Positions 12,567 through 24,387 of a stretch of DNA of 64,000 nucleotides are shown piece by piece (the first letter of the stretch is position 1; each line of letters begins with the position of its first letter). The notes under the pieces are model-generated. The model was given only the letters and a program-made list of their open reading frames with translations, was not told where the DNA came from and did not search any database. A program made the position numbers and the translations under genes. Origin of the DNA: Strobilurus pachycystidiatus (taxonomy: Eukaryota > Basidiomycota > Agaricomycetes > Agaricales > Physalacriaceae); the NCBI GenBank assembly GCA_019915135.1, contig JAHLMK010000002.1, positions 2,852,001 to 2,916,000 on the forward strand. The letters are read 5' to 3'.

Positions 12567-14191
12567 TTACAACACCTTGAAAGTGTATGCACGACCATCC
12601 TGCACTAAAGTGTAATTGTTTATACACACACTGCATTGCCTGGTCATAATCCGCAGCGCCAATGGCCTGCGATCCAGTGAGCCACGGTAGTCCTCGCAGT
12701 ACTTTCTCAGCACTGAATACGACATGCCTCGACCAGGGACCGGCATCTGACCTTCGCGGATCCAGCCACTGACAATGAAGTTCACAAGTTCAACTGATGG
12801 CCAACACTCAATGTACGAGAGCATGCGCCTCTAGAATCATTGAGAAATGGAATATTCATGCTTGCCAATCTGTACTCACCGCCAAACCCAACTCTAGGAC
12901 AGGCCACTCCGCTATAGGAATGTCCACTTCCCGCAACGACGTCCAGCGTCCGATACATAGCATCATGACACGCTCAAGCACAGCGTGCCCTGGGTCCCAG
13001 ACGCCCGCTCCTAGCTTCAGTACCTCTAACGTCCGCGTGTGTTTTAGCAGTCCCGTCACCAAAGTCTCCCCCGTGGTACTGTCGACCTCAAAAGATCGCA
13101 GCCCGTCGAAAGACACCTCCCGCAGTCCCTCATACGAGGCGATATACCTCGCGCAACTCCCTGATACGTACGGCATGTTGATCGACTGCAGCCCCGGGGA
13201 GGAGCTCAGTGCGACCCAGAAGGACGACCCAATGACCGTTCTCCAGGACTCTGACCGAGCCCTGAAGTGGTGCAGTCCAGGGAGTTGCCTGGCTAAATTA
13301 GCCGTCAAACGAAGCGATCCCGTAAGATCAAGGGATTCCACCTGGGGACACGGCTGAGGAAAGAGTACAGTGAGATTGCGACCGCTTCCTGTATTTCCGA
13401 GACCGTGGATCCTCAGTGAATGCAGGTGTGGGTTGTTGGATAGTAGGAAGGAGAATGACTCGAGATCCGCGGTGGTATAGACGTACAGTTCCAGGTATGT
13501 CAAGCGGCGTAAGTTTGGAAATTGAGGAAATTGAGGTTGGGGATACAGCAGGAGGGATAGTTTAGCAAGCCTTGGTAGCGTACAGATGGACTGTCTGAGT
13601 CCTCTGATAAGCACGTCGACGTGGTGAGACTCGCTTATCTCGGTACAGTCACTAAGACTACAGAGCAGTGAGAAGTTGCAGACAAAGGCGGCAATGAGTG
13701 GATGCACTCACTGCAGGCTCTCCAGTGATTGAAGACGTGGTATAAGCTTCTCAAGCTCCTTCCATAACATGCCAGCGTGCTCCGACGCCCGCTTTTGAGT
13801 CCTGGAAGGTAGATGTACGTCCATTTCAACCTTCAACGTCACGACCCGCTGCACGAGTACCTGGTCAGAGGCAATGTGTTTGATGAGCAGAGCCCTAGAG
13901 TCAAGTATCTCTCCAAGCTTAGTCTCGGACTCATGCTCCGTCAAGGCTCGCGAATAGACAGGTGGTGGATGGCCGTTCCGCCACGGCAAGCGCAATGTAG
14001 AGAATATCACGTAGCGCAGGTAGCTGTTCCATTGACGGCATACACTCCGTGCGCTCTTGAGGTCACGTATACCGAGGAAAGGCTGTGAAGTGAATGAAAA
14101 CGAGACGCAGCAAGACAACATAGTGCCGAACCGAAGTGAAAATCGCTTCAAGGAGTTCTACCGGAAGTTGTGTAGCAGCATGAGGAGGCAT
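12567..14191 (-). CDS. F-box/LRR protein
   Basis: Predicted SCF adaptor. The start is the ATG at 14191, whose exon reads MPPHAATQLPVELLEAIFTS and splices onto PFLGIRDLKSARSVCRQW, giving a clear F-box over residues 8-40. A second intron (GTGAGT...GTAG) near 13710 joins LQSLESLH to LSDCTEISESHHVDVL. Eight or more Leu-rich repeats follow (for example LRRLTYLELYVY, LHSLRIHGLGNT, VESLDLTGSLRL). A third intron joins LELGLA to RRMLSYIECWPSVEL, and the protein ends RAYTFKVL. The junctions I checked keep the frame. The target is unknown. The next F-box gene on the same strand, at 14.8-16.2 kb, is decayed. Confidence 0.78.
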
Positions 14192-14393
14192 CGTCACAGT
14201 GTCGTAGAAGTCCGGTGGGTCCCAAGCCAGCAATGGGGACATTTGGCCAAGGAATCAGGATCATGGGGCATGAATCATGGCCGTGATAAGTATCATCGGG
14301 CTCGGTTAAGATGCCATTGGGCATGCCCGGAGAATCCCGAACGACGTAAGCAGCTTACGTATCCTCGTCAGACTGGCTGCAAGTGGCGGCCTG

Positions 14394-14477
14394 TAGCCAG
14401 GTAACCTGGCCATACTGTAATGAGCAGGTCTCGATACAGTAACCTGCTCATTACAGTACGGCTAGGTTGCCTGGCTA
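14394..14477. repeat. 84-bp imperfect inverted repeat (hairpin)
   Basis: The arms meet across a 12-nt loop (14430-14441). The inner 17 bp, TACTGTAATGAGCAGGT at 14413-14429, pair perfectly with 14442-14458. The outer part (AGCCAGGTAACCTGGCCA) continues the pairing with three mismatches to about 14477. It lies about 200 bp upstream of the F-box gene start. Candidates are a MITE-like remnant or a folded-DNA element. Confidence 0.8.
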
Positions 14478-14780
14478 GGCGACCTGGTGGCGGCTTCACG
14501 GATTAATCATTAGGCCTTAGGCCCGACTGCCTTCCTCCGCTCGGCGCTCACACGAAATTGTGGCTGACTACAGTAGTAACATGAACTCGGATGTGGAGAG
14601 CACAGTCCATGGTTGGGCTGAGTGCATTAGAAAGTCACCCCGCTTCATTAAGTAAATCATTATTTATTGCACCATGCACATGTTACTATCCGGACCAGGT
14701 CTTCGGCTGCTCGCCCAACTCAACATCTCGATTTTCTATTGTCAACATATATTTTTCCTGTGATGTATAGTAGGAAGAGC

Positions 14781-16191
14781 TCAATGCCTCAGGTCAATAG
14801 ACCACTCACCGTAAAATATGAAGGAAATGGACTGGCAATGCCCGCTGCCGCGGAAAGATTTCTCTCGCATCAGTGTAATCGGGCAAGGAATCGGGCCATG
14901 CTTCCAACGCATATTAGGGAGCCCGGAGGCTGGCAGATTCTCATAGTAAAGATGCCAGGCCATGACCCAGCAAACGTCAAGATTCCGAGCACACAAGAGC
15001 CTCAGGAGGAGGCATGAGATTATATCTAGATATGCACCCTTGTCAAAACCTGTTGGTAGCCCTTCCGAAATCCCATTTGATGTGGAGAGAGTGAGGTGCT
15101 TCAGATGCGGGAAGACATCATAATGCGCGAGGAGGCTGAGATATGTGGAGAAAGTCGTTAAGTTGGGTGACACGGTGATGGACAATTTGTGGAGGCATGA
15201 ATAGGTCGAAGACACTGCTCGTGCATCAATCGCTGGCTCCAGCTCGCTCGGACAGAGTGAGATAGCAGTTACTTTTCGGCATTGAACTGCCTCCAGAATA
15301 GACTTGAAGGCTGACCAGTTAGTAGGCTGGTCAACAAAGTGAAGCCCCTGAAGGTTGGGAGCAATCAAATTCTTCAGAAGGACTTTGCGATCTACACGTA
15401 GATCGAGGAGGGACTGAAGCAAGACGCGAGGATTGCGTAGACCACCGGCCCCACAGAGCCAAACCTCGGACTCTCCGTCGCCATGAATTTGGAAAGGTTC
15501 AGTGACAGCCGTAAGACTGACCGGGCGCGTTCCAGCGTCGCAGCTTCATAGTAAAAGCAATCGTATTCAGCTAGTTTTGTCCAGGTAAATTCGAAAGGGA
15601 CTATCTCGGGCCACTGCCTGATTCTCTTCAACAGCGGTGCGTCGCTGAAGCACTGGAGAGGGATGCCGGAGTCGGGTACTGGAGAGGGATGCCGGAGTCG
15701 GGTACTGCGCCGTAGCACCTCACATGGAGGTGCTCGAGAACGGTGAAAGGACCACCTGAGATGGCGATTGTCAATAAGGAGGGTGGCAAGGGGATCACGC
15801 CTGAACGCCACTGCGACGCGTGACGCGCAATGGCTGGGGCGATGCTACTACGCGGCTCAGATGAGAGATCCGAATCCTCAATCTCGACCCTGACGTTGAG
15901 CTCCAATGCATGCCCCCCAGTCCGCGTTAGCGCCAGAGGAATAAGGTTGGCTTTCAACGCTTGGTTCGGTGCATCGACGTGTAGATAGATGGTTGCCAAA
16001 AGAGCGTAGCAGCCGAGGGCTACGTTCCTCCACCGTCTACAGACGCTGGAAAGAGTCTACTGAGCAATTGCACCATCGCCTCTGTCATGCCATCCTATGC
16101 TTTCGTACACGCAGATGAGCATGACTTCAAGAAGCAGCTCGTCTGGTAGATCGTCCATGGTGATGAATGCGGCCACTGGCAGATCAGACAT
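14781..16191 (-). pseudogene. Decayed F-box/LRR gene
   Basis: The start is at ATG 16191 (MSDLPVAAFITMDDLPDELL), a good F-box beginning. The F-box should run on into SSVCRRWRNVALGCYALLAT, but a TAG at 16057-16059 interrupts it in frame (GAIAQ-stop-TLSSVCRRW). Further on, a 26-bp unit is duplicated head-to-tail (15653-15678 and 15679-15704). Because 26 is not a multiple of 3, the frame jumps between HVRCYGAVPDSGIPLQ and CFSDAPLLKRIRQWPEIV. Removing one unit restores one frame. A third frame change is needed near 15480-15545 to reach LTAVTEPFQIHGDGE. Downstream LRR-like sequence (14781-15422) is open. At least two independent lesions argue for a dead gene rather than an assembly error. Confidence 0.75.
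15653..15704. repeat. 26-bp perfect tandem duplication
   Basis: Two identical adjacent 26-bp units, 15653-15678 and 15679-15704. They lie inside the decayed F-box gene and shift its frame. The unit cannot be a spliced intron: it is too short, and its removal as a GT-AG intron would not restore the frame. Confidence 0.9.
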
Positions 16192-17237
16192 TTTTAATGA
16201 CTGTGTCAGCAAGCATTCAGATGCTCGAAGTAACGGTTGAGAGCACACCGAGAACGCGGTGGGAGGTGGATAAAGTCTTAGGCGCCACTGGGTCAGGATG
16301 GTACCTTATCGTAATGTGAGGTCAGTTTGAGGTTCTGTGGGTGGCCGTCCACACATAGGGTAAGATAGAGCGAGTTAAGCACCCCAACCAATCAAACGGT
16401 CCTAGCAGGTGAGGAACACAAGCGCCTTACTCCCAATGTACTCTATGATATCGTCCGACTTGCCGACGAACCATCAAACCACATCTAAAATCAAAGAAAA
16501 GTGGCGATAGATGCATGTGGGGCAACATACACATTCATATTGAGCTCGGCCCGACACTTCATCTCACAGAGCACCCGTAATTGGGGACATAGTCAGCGTT
16601 GATTTTCTGGAGAGGCCGTCGTGGATGGTCTGTCTAGGTGTGAGCTCATCATTATGATTAAGCTTGAGAGTGCGTTTTCTCGGAGGCTGGTATGATTGAT
16701 GAGAATGAAGTCTGACGGAAAAAGAAAGAAGATTCGATACCAGCACCCAGTGGAACGAACCGGTCGTTAGCTAGCCGATAACCTCCTTGACGGAAACAGC
16801 GATGATGCGACGGCTGAATGGAGGGATGACCATTGGCCGTCCCCAAAGGACGTCTAGAGCATGAGTGGTGCGAGGAATCACTTTAGTTGACTGTCGATAC
16901 GAACGCGGACCACTATGATTGACGTCGATGTGATGGAGGCATGTGAAATGGCGGAGTTTGAATTTCAACCTTCACTTTTCACTTTCATGCCCCGGAACGC
17001 AAATCATCGCCTCTATTCTGTTGATCTGCGGCCGAGTCGGTTACGCGAAACCGCTGCACTATGTATCTCGGCAACTCCCCTCTATCATTCCAGCTGCATA
17101 CCTCAGGCTCGGTTCCCCCGTCGCGGTACTCCGAGTCCTCTCCATGTACTTAAACGCACGTGGGACAGCATACTCTGCTCTGCCAGTGCTATATCATTTG
17201 TCGCTGTCAACATACAGGCAAGAAGACAACCTTGACG
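16192..17237. other. 1-kb intergenic region
   Basis: Divergent spacer between the decayed F-box gene and the plus-strand F-box-like gene. Open frames here are short and featureless. No repeats or RNA genes seen. Confidence 0.4.
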
Positions 17238-18258
17238 ATGGTCTACCATGACCTTCCCCTCGACCTCGGACGACACATCGTCGAAATTGCCGCACAGTCC
17301 GACAGGAAGGCTGCTGTGAGCTCGCTGGTGCTCATCTCGAAGCGCGTGCGGAGCTGGTGCGTGCCTTGCTATACGTCTATAATTGACACTGACGATGCAC
17401 AGGGTTGACCCATTCATATACCACACTGTCGTCCTGCCCAACGAGCTCTCCCGGCGCCAGTTCGTCGAGTCCGCCAAGGCGCGCCTCTCCCGCGATCCCG
17501 AAGGCGGCGCAGAATTCTACGCGCGGACGGTGAAGGTCCTCTGCCTGCAGCGCTCCGCGAACATCATCACCATCGAGTACATCCTCTCTCTATGCCCCGG
17601 CGTGGAGACGCTCGCGATCTGGTTCTTCCTCTACGGCAACAGCACGCGGAGCATCGAGCTCCTCGCGGCGCTGCCCAACGTGCGGCGGCTGTCCCTCGTC
17701 GGCAAAGGCTTCGTTGACGTCAAGTGCATGCTACCCAGCGTCACGCATTTGAATGTCTCCTTCGAAGCCCTGCGCACGCGCCGCATACGATGGGGAGAGG
17801 TCTTTGACAAGTGCCCGCAGCTGACGCACATCCTCATCGACCTCAACGGGGATGCGGTGACCAAGTGGGAAGTGATCCTGCTGTATTATGAGACTGTGCT
17901 GCTGTTTGAGGAGATTCTGAATCTCGCGCCGAGTACGTTGAAGGCGCTGATATTCGAGGTGTTTGAGGGGGTGGACACGTGTGAGCGGAATGCGACCCGA
18001 CGGTGGTTGGGGGCGGGCCCGGACTTTGGGGCGGCAGCGACGCAGTTCGTTGGAAGGATTACGGACCCGCGGTTCGTATTCATGTGTGCTAGTGGGCGGT
18101 TTGAGCACGTCGCACCGGAGAGGATGGTGTGTTATCAGGCGGAGCACGATCCGTTGGCGGATTGGGGCTATATCGAGGGGAAGGAGATGGATGCGTGGGA
18201 GATGGCGGATCGGTGGTTGGATAGTGGGAAGAGAAGTGCGGACTCAGTGCGTCTATGA
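17238..18258 (+). CDS. Short F-box-like protein, family member 1
   Basis: 324 residues from two exons, 17238-17356 and 17403-18258 (975 nt, in frame). The F-box-like N-terminus reads MVYHDLPLDLGRHIVEIAAQ. The 46-nt intron splits the Trp codon of RVRSW, giving RSWVDPFIYHTVVLPN. An LRR-like body follows. The C-terminus carries HDPLADWGYIEGKEMDAWEM, a motif shared with the genes at 29.5 and 35.8 kb, and all three have the same intron position and phase. Probably an adaptor or scaffold. I cannot say that it binds Skp1. It looks intact. Confidence 0.82.
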
Positions 18259-18618
18259 ATACATTCCTCATCTTCTGATACATGTACAACAATGGGGTGC
18301 GGAGGACACCCGCAATCGTTTGTATTATTACACTCATCAACTTCCTCTCACCTGTCAATCGCCATCTTCATGGATGTCGTTGTCTACTCGTGGTCTTTCG
18401 CTCTCATTCGAAAGCTCTCTGCCATGAGAAATTAACCATAGAAAAGCCTGAGTAGAACTCTTCGTATCTTCCGTAGAGACCATATTGATCCGTAGTATAT
18501 ATCTTCTGTCCCGTCAATATGAGCTTGCATGCAATGTCCTTGGACGGCAGGAACGAAGGATCGTCCGGGCCGATAACCCGAACAACAGCCCTGCACCCAT
18601 GGTTCTTTGTCCCAAACC

Positions 18619-19106
18619 ATGACCCAGCTCCCCGACCCACCGCGAGTCAGCCGGCGCACGACCGTCGAGGACGCGTCGGACAGCGACGACGATACCCCCA
18701 AGCCCAGCCAGGACGACGACGAGCACGAACGTCTGCTCCGCAAGCGCCGACCAGTAGTCGGCACCCGGCTCGAGGACTTTCCCTACGACCCGCGCTTCCG
18801 CCCTCCAGCGCCCGCCCCGTGGAAGCGCGGAGCCCTGCTCCTGTTCGTCGCGGTCATGTTCTGGCTGGCGTTTTCCCTGCGCAAGCGGGCATGGGACAGG
18901 AAGAATAAGGTGCTGTTCGCTAAGCGGTGCGTGTACTATGCTCTTACGGTGTTGGGCTATGCTGAGGAGGCGGGTGCAGGTACTTGGACAGATTCCAGAA
19001 TGGCCATGGCGGCGTTGGGCCGGGGATGCAGCATGCAGTGCCGACGCAGTCGATACCGGAGGCGCAGAAGAAAAGGAGGAGGCGCTCGAAGAAGCATGCG
19101 GGTTGA
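18619..19106 (+). CDS. Small single-pass membrane protein with basic tail
   Basis: 144 residues from exons 18619-18926 and 18980-19106 (435 nt, in frame). An acidic N-terminus (EDASDSDDDTPK, SQDDDEHERLLRKRRP) precedes RLEDFPYDPRFRPPAPAP, a single membrane helix (ALLLFVAVMFWLAFSL, about residues 75-90), a short conserved-looking stretch (LFAKRYLDRFQNGHGG) and a Lys/Arg-rich end (PEAQKKRRRRSKKHAG). The tail resembles nuclear-localisation or ER-retention-type basic tails. No family name is recognised. Orientation in the membrane and function are unknown. Confidence 0.72.
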
Positions 19107-19512
19107 ACTAGGTGCGTATCTCTCATCCATCTGCGGCCGGCTGGCTGGCTAACGTGGCGTAGATTTCTTGTATACCACGGACATGGATTATTTATTTTTG
19201 ATTTCCTTCCAATTGCCGGCGCATGTCCGACGGGTTCGAGCATTATGCAAGCTCCAGTCATCCAAGCCTCGTTGGTATCGTCGCAAAGGTGTCGAACATG
19301 CGTCAGTGCAGCCGAATCGTTTCGCAATTGCAAGAGTGCGTCCAGGGTACCAGCCAAAGCTTTGACAGCAGAAACAAACGCTCGCCACTTTCTTTCCGTC
19401 AGGCCTACTCCCTCGTTCATCGGCAGGACGACCACAAGAAGCGCGCGTCTGGTGAGTGCTTCGACCGATTGAGTGGATGTGGCCGACTAACATGGTGCAC
19501 GTTTAGCACATA

Positions 19513-19815
19513 GACTTCTGTGCGAGTGCACCTCAAAACATGGTTAACTATCGATCCTTTCCTCTGGACGTCCCAAGTAGGCGTGCGGTGTATCGAAGGG
19601 ACCCACATCCAGGGAGTCACGGTGCACTGGCAGCTGGTCGATGCTGCAAATCAGACCATCTTACTGGGGACTTCCGTCTGAGTGCACCTTGAACCTCGGT
19701 TGACTGTCAAACTTTTCTTCTGGACGTTCCAAAGTAGGCGTGCCGTGGCTCAAAGGGACCTACAGTTGTGTGTGGAGATTTGTCGCGCTGGCAGCTGGCC
19801 GATGCTCCAAATCGA
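19513..19815. repeat. Diverged tandem direct repeat, two copies of ~140 bp
   Basis: Copy 1 runs from about 19513 to 19655 and copy 2 from about 19670 to 19815. Shared blocks occur in the same order: GAGTGCACCT, CTGGACGT-CCAA, GTAGGCGTGC, AAGGGACC, CTGGCAGCTGG-CGATGCT. A third, weaker block (about 19900-19955, TTCAAATGGGACCTAG) may be another copy. Plus-strand frames in the two copies start similarly (VHLKTWLT and VHLEPRLT), so a degenerate coding origin is possible. Confidence 0.65.
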
Positions 19816-19955
19816 TTCTGTCATGCAGCACATTGTCCTCGTCGGCAATCGCGCCCTCCAATTTCCCTTCCTATACGACCATTCACTGTTGACTAGAGTT
19901 CAAAGAATATGGGCGGCGGAACTGAGTTGCTCGGGTTCAAATGGGACCTAGTTGG

Positions 19956-20368
19956 ACACGCCGTCGCCTTTTCTTTCTCTTGATGCGAGGTAGATGCGAG
20001 TAACCCCCGGTGGATACTTGGGGAGAGGATCGTCCACGAGCACAGTTGACGTACTTCTCAATGGTTGTGCCGCTATGTGATCTTTTGCTGATCACTCGCT
20101 ACCCTAGGCGCGCGTCTCAGCTCAGAGAATTGTGACAGAAACCAAATTTTAGACTTTCGACGGCGATTGAATCTGAATTTTTTGCTCGGATCTGCAAGTA
20201 CTTTCCTTTGCAACGTGAGATGTGGATTCGAACGAATTGCAATGTTGTGGGCGGTGAGCGCCTAATTAAGCGAGCACACAGCCCTGCGGCATGTCATAAC
20301 CAGCCATCATGACATTGTGCTTATCGATGCGGCACAGAGTCATCACAGCCTCTGATCAACGCCCATGA
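19956..20368. other. Intergenic upstream of DUF6699 gene
   Basis: No gene or repeat recognised. A/T-rich compared with the coding region that follows. Confidence 0.35.
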
Positions 20369-20375
20369 TATAAAT
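20369..20375 (+). promoter_or_regulatory. TATA box of DUF6699 gene
   Basis: TATAAAT, 58 bp before the ATG at 20433, within gatataaatcc. Confidence 0.5.
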
Positions 20376-20432
20376 CCCGAGCGCATCTTCAACCGACACG
20401 ACATCCTCACCCACTAAGTACACGTACACGCG

Positions 20433-21163
20433 ATGGCATTCTGGCCTGGCCAACAAGCAACCGCAGCCGCGCCCCCGTGGGCGGGCTTCCAAGCCCAACC
20501 TCAACCACAGATGATGTACAATCAGTACGGACAGCCGGTCCCTCAGCCGCAGTGGCCCTTTGGAAATGATAACAATCCATGTGCGTTTTTCCTACGTGTG
20601 TTTTCGCTCTAACGGCTAATTGTCGATCATGAACAGCTCCGTGGCGCAATCACACCAAATACTCCAACCTCCACCCTATCCTCGCCGCCGACAGCACCCT
20701 TCTCGCCGTACCCCTCACCGACAAGCCCAGCTCTACCGTCGCCCCCGCCGCGTACATGACCAACGCCGGTGCGCCCGCCACGCGCAGCGGCTCCCCGCAC
20801 CTGCGCCTCATCTCCCCATCCTTCCCCTGGCGCATCGAAGTGCAGAACCCCAACCACGGGCCCGTGACGGTCGGGATGGTGTGGGACGCCCTGCACGCGC
20901 TGTTCAAGGACGCGGAGATCAAGGACTCGGAGTGGGGCGCGATCGCCACGGACAAGAAGCAAAGGACGGCGATTGAGAAGGCGGCGAAGAAGAGGATCGA
21001 CAACGGGGGGAAGGCGGAGAGTAAGGCGTTGAAGAGGATTGATTGGGTGGGGGAGGCTGTTTGTTTCAAAGGGTTGGAGAAGGATGAGAACTTTGAGAAA
21101 ATGAGGTTGATCCCAGGGGAGAAGGAGGCTGCGGAGACGTGGGTTGTGAAGTTGGGCGCGTGA
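20433..21163 (+). CDS. DUF6699 domain protein
   Basis: 224 residues from exons 20433-20580 and 20637-21163 (675 nt, in frame). The Gln/Pro-rich disordered N-terminus (MAFWPGQQATAAAPPWAG) leads into WRNHTKYSNLHPILAADSTL. The DUF6699 core follows, with the family's SPSFPWRIEVQN strand, TVGMVWDALHALF helix and a lysine-rich helix before a C-terminal RIDWVGEAVCFKGLEKD. The family is abundant in Agaricomycetes and has no known biochemical role. The gene looks intact and has a TATA box. Confidence 0.82.
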
Positions 21164-21458
21164 GAGTGTTGTACGACGTACATTTCTTTTGGGTTTCGGG
21201 ATTGTATAGTGATGTTACCAGATCTACAAATGACTAGTAATTATGTTTCATCAAGACTCGACGCAAAGGGGGCTCGAATGATGCGCAAAATGGGATGGAT
21301 GAGTCGAGAACATATGACAGAAAATGGAACGTTGAAACTTCAGAACACTATGTAGACGCTCAGAACAAATGACTTTCAACGATGCACTTTGATCCAATAT
21401 AAAGTCATGTTCAAACCTGTGCCCCTGATAGAAAGCTACCAAATACATGAACTGTTCT

Positions 21459-24310
21459 CTACTCAATACGCCAATACTCGCTCAGCTTCCAAGGGAGCGC
21501 CGCGCGACTCGGATTGGCCATCTGCGCGTCAGCCATGTCCTCTCCCAGCGTGTTCTCCATGCGAGTCCACACTCGACTGGGAAAACTCCCAACAGGATCC
21601 CATGCGCCGGGAATGCCGTTGAATGAGATAGCTTCAAGACTGGGACATGTGCCGAAGAACATAACAGCGTGTTGACGCTGGATGGCGTCGAGACCGTCGT
21701 CATCAACTAGGAAGTCTTCCCTTCTCGGGCGATACGAGAGAGAGGGGATGGTCATGATCAAGGTTTTCAAGGAAGGGAAGGATGCGGCAATAATCCCGGC
21801 TGCTTCCACCTGGAGGAACGAATCAGACGGCCCTAAATCAAAGTGAGCTTGAGCTGACGTACCAGATTTTGTTCAAACCGGTCATAGGCATAGTCACGGA
21901 TAGCATTGCGTTTGATCTCCAACGATAGGATATCTTGCAAGTTGCACAATTTGCGCTTAATGAGCCTCAGCTCCGAACCCGTCAGCATGGCCTTCACAGG
22001 CGAGGGTGCGAAGGTGGGGATGAATATAAGCCCCGAATTGATGTTTTGCTTCTCGAACGCCGACAAGGTTTGCAAAGTGGCTGGAAGGGCAGAGACGGCG
22101 TAACCCGCAACGTTTAAGTGTCGAAGGCGTGGACATGAGGCGGCCAAGTCAAAATCTTTCGCAGAGGGCGGGGGGCCCCGGGGCAATGGGATGAAACCCG
22201 GCGCAAATTCCTTGTTGATACGCAGAGACGTGATGGAGGAGAAGCATCGAGCGAGGACATCCCGCAGCGCAATCGGTGTCAGATCCGTGGCTAATAGATC
22301 CAACACGTCCAGGTTGGCGCATACGGGTAATCCGTCGGGCTCGTTCCATCTGCCCTGCCCGGAAAACATCGGCATAGTGAGCGAGCACAGTGAAGGTGAG
22401 CCGATGATAGGTTCAATGGGCACCTGGAAAGATGCGGGCAGAAGGTCCATACCGAAACACTGAATGCTGGGTGGAATTCGTCCCCGATGCGCTGTCACCT
22501 GCGGTTGATTGTGCGGGTTAGCGGCTTCAAATTCTGGTCCTGAGAGCACAAAAGGCCGGATATTGATGGCGACCATATTTGGCCAGTGTCTTGCAATAAA
22601 GTCAAGAGCGACGTTCATCACATCAGAGATGGAAGCGTTCAACGCATCGGTGAGAGAGGGGTCGACCGAGGTCACTGTGTCAGAAATGGGCGTTAAGAGG
22701 GTAATATGGGAGAGTCCAGTCATGGATCTCGCTAAGGGCGACATCAAGGTAGGCATAACGTCCGGCACGGTCAAAGCATTGTGGGAGGTGTAATCGTATA
22801 ACCGGAAATGATACGTCCGTACAAGCCCAGCAAGGGCGGGGTTGTTGGCAAGCATGCTGCACAAATTGATACCGCTTTCGAGAGTGTTGGCGGATAACGG
22901 GCGGGACCAAGGTGAGGCCTTGAGGAAAGCCAGCGACTTGATAAATTCGGTTGGATCGGCATATATCAGCGGCCGACAGACGTCGCTCATTGCATGGGAG
23001 ACAAGTGTCAGGTCGAGAAGTGAGTCAGAGGGGAGGTATAAGATAATATGCATGTGTAGCTCTGTGGGAAGGTCGGCAAAAGGACTTCGTTGAGCATGGA
23101 CAGGAGTGGAGACTTCAAGACTGGGAGAAGAAGGGTTGGAAGTCATTGGAAGTTTGGCAGTGAGTGTTTGATAGAGTTCCCCTATTGCATCGGCAAAATC
23201 TCCCCCAAGATTCAGCAGTTCCTCTCCAATAAGCATCGCAAGCCAACGACGATCGGGAACGACTTCGGGCATCCTGATCCCCACCGCTCTATTTCGTGCT
23301 GCCGCTTCTCTCAAAAGTACATACAGCGCGATGATGGTTTCGAAGCACTTCTGATTGTATGTTTGTCGCCACTCGGAGGTTCTGGTGAACCAGGCTGACT
23401 CGTCGTCGGTTCTCCATCGAGGGTGGGCTTGGGCCCAAAAGTCTTTGTGTAGGCGCTCGCCAGGGTACAAGGGGCCATTGAAGATTGTGTCGAATTCGGC
23501 GTCATGGATCATTACCGCGTCGAAGAATTTGTCGTCGACGCTGAACTGCTTCGCCATACCGCACGCCGGGGTCAAATTGACCCGGAGGAAATAGGCCACG
23601 GTGATAGAAATGAAGTGTGTCAAGCCAACCTCGCGCTGAGCTCTGGGTCCATCTAGTGAGGGTAAGTTTGACTCTGTGGATGCGGACAAACATAAGTACC
23701 GAGTACAGCGTTCAGTTGATAGAACTCGACTCGAGGATGTTGGGCAAGATACATAAGACTAGGCAGGCATTCAGAGACATTGGCGGGTATAGTGATGGCA
23801 TGGATAACAAGATTTGAGGCTCCTGGATTTGGTAATGGACGGGGACTAAGTATCGTCTCCCAGTACGCCAGCGTGTTGTACCTATCCTCAGGTATCGCCT
23901 CCCACCTCGGCGTGTCGTACCTAGCCTCAATCAGATGTACGTTGAGTTTGGACCACGTATCTGCTGGAAACAGACAGTCTGGCGTCACACCCAAGTCGAG
24001 CCACTCTGTTGGGGTTGCGTTTGGTTTTGGGAAACCAGGGATCAAAGCATCAGCAGCATCTACGATCACGGAAGTGAGGCGTTGAGTGAAGGCCGAGAAG
24101 TGCTGAGGCAGAGAAGAATGGGTTCCGTCGGATGATTGACGAGACTTGAACTCCAGTGTAGGACTTGGACTGTTCGTATCACCACGGTCGAACGATAACT
24201 CGATGACATCTGCGAGTACTGTGTAAATTGTAGCCGGAATTGAACAGGAGCAGCAAGGGTAAAATCTCACGGTGCCACGGGATGTTAGAATTGTTGAATA
24301 AAGGAAACAT
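21459..24310 (-). CDS. Large F-box protein with novel N-terminal half, copy A
   Basis: 899 residues. Exons are 24310-24271, 24218-23700, 23652-21863 and 21809-21459, which sum to 2700 nt in one frame. The start is ATG 24310 (MFPLFNNSNIPWH), spliced onto LLADVIELSFDRGDT. The first ~400 residues form no family I recognise. The F-box lies near the middle (FADLPTELHMHIILYLPSDS, then LLDLTLVSHAMSDVCRPLIY), followed by an LRR-like C-terminus. The last exon (SFPSLKTLIMTIPSLSYRP to LSEYWRIE) is the best conserved against copy B. Relative to copy B it has a 13-residue insertion that looks like a degenerate tandem duplication. The unusual feature is a long folded domain ahead of the F-box, since most F-box proteins place the F-box near the start. 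Confidence 0.85.
23850..23930. repeat. 39-42 bp degenerate tandem duplication in F-box copy A
   Basis: Unit 1 (about 23850-23891) and unit 2 (about 23892-23930) both read GTATCG-CTCCCA ... CGTGT-GTACCTA-CCTCA. They encode RYNTLAYWETI and RYDTPRWEAI. Copy B has only one unit. The change is in frame: the two genes differ by exactly 39 coding nt. Confidence 0.75.
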
Positions 24311-24387
24311 CCTGGGCAATGCTCTCTGGTACCTAGTCTGGACCGCGCTGGAGGGCCCTTGTTCGTGGTGGTACGTGTTCACACTGT

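Noticed and set aside
15678..15705. 26-bp duplication as an intron-gain event
   Set aside because: A 27-nt GT-AG intron is too short and its removal leaves the frame off by one.
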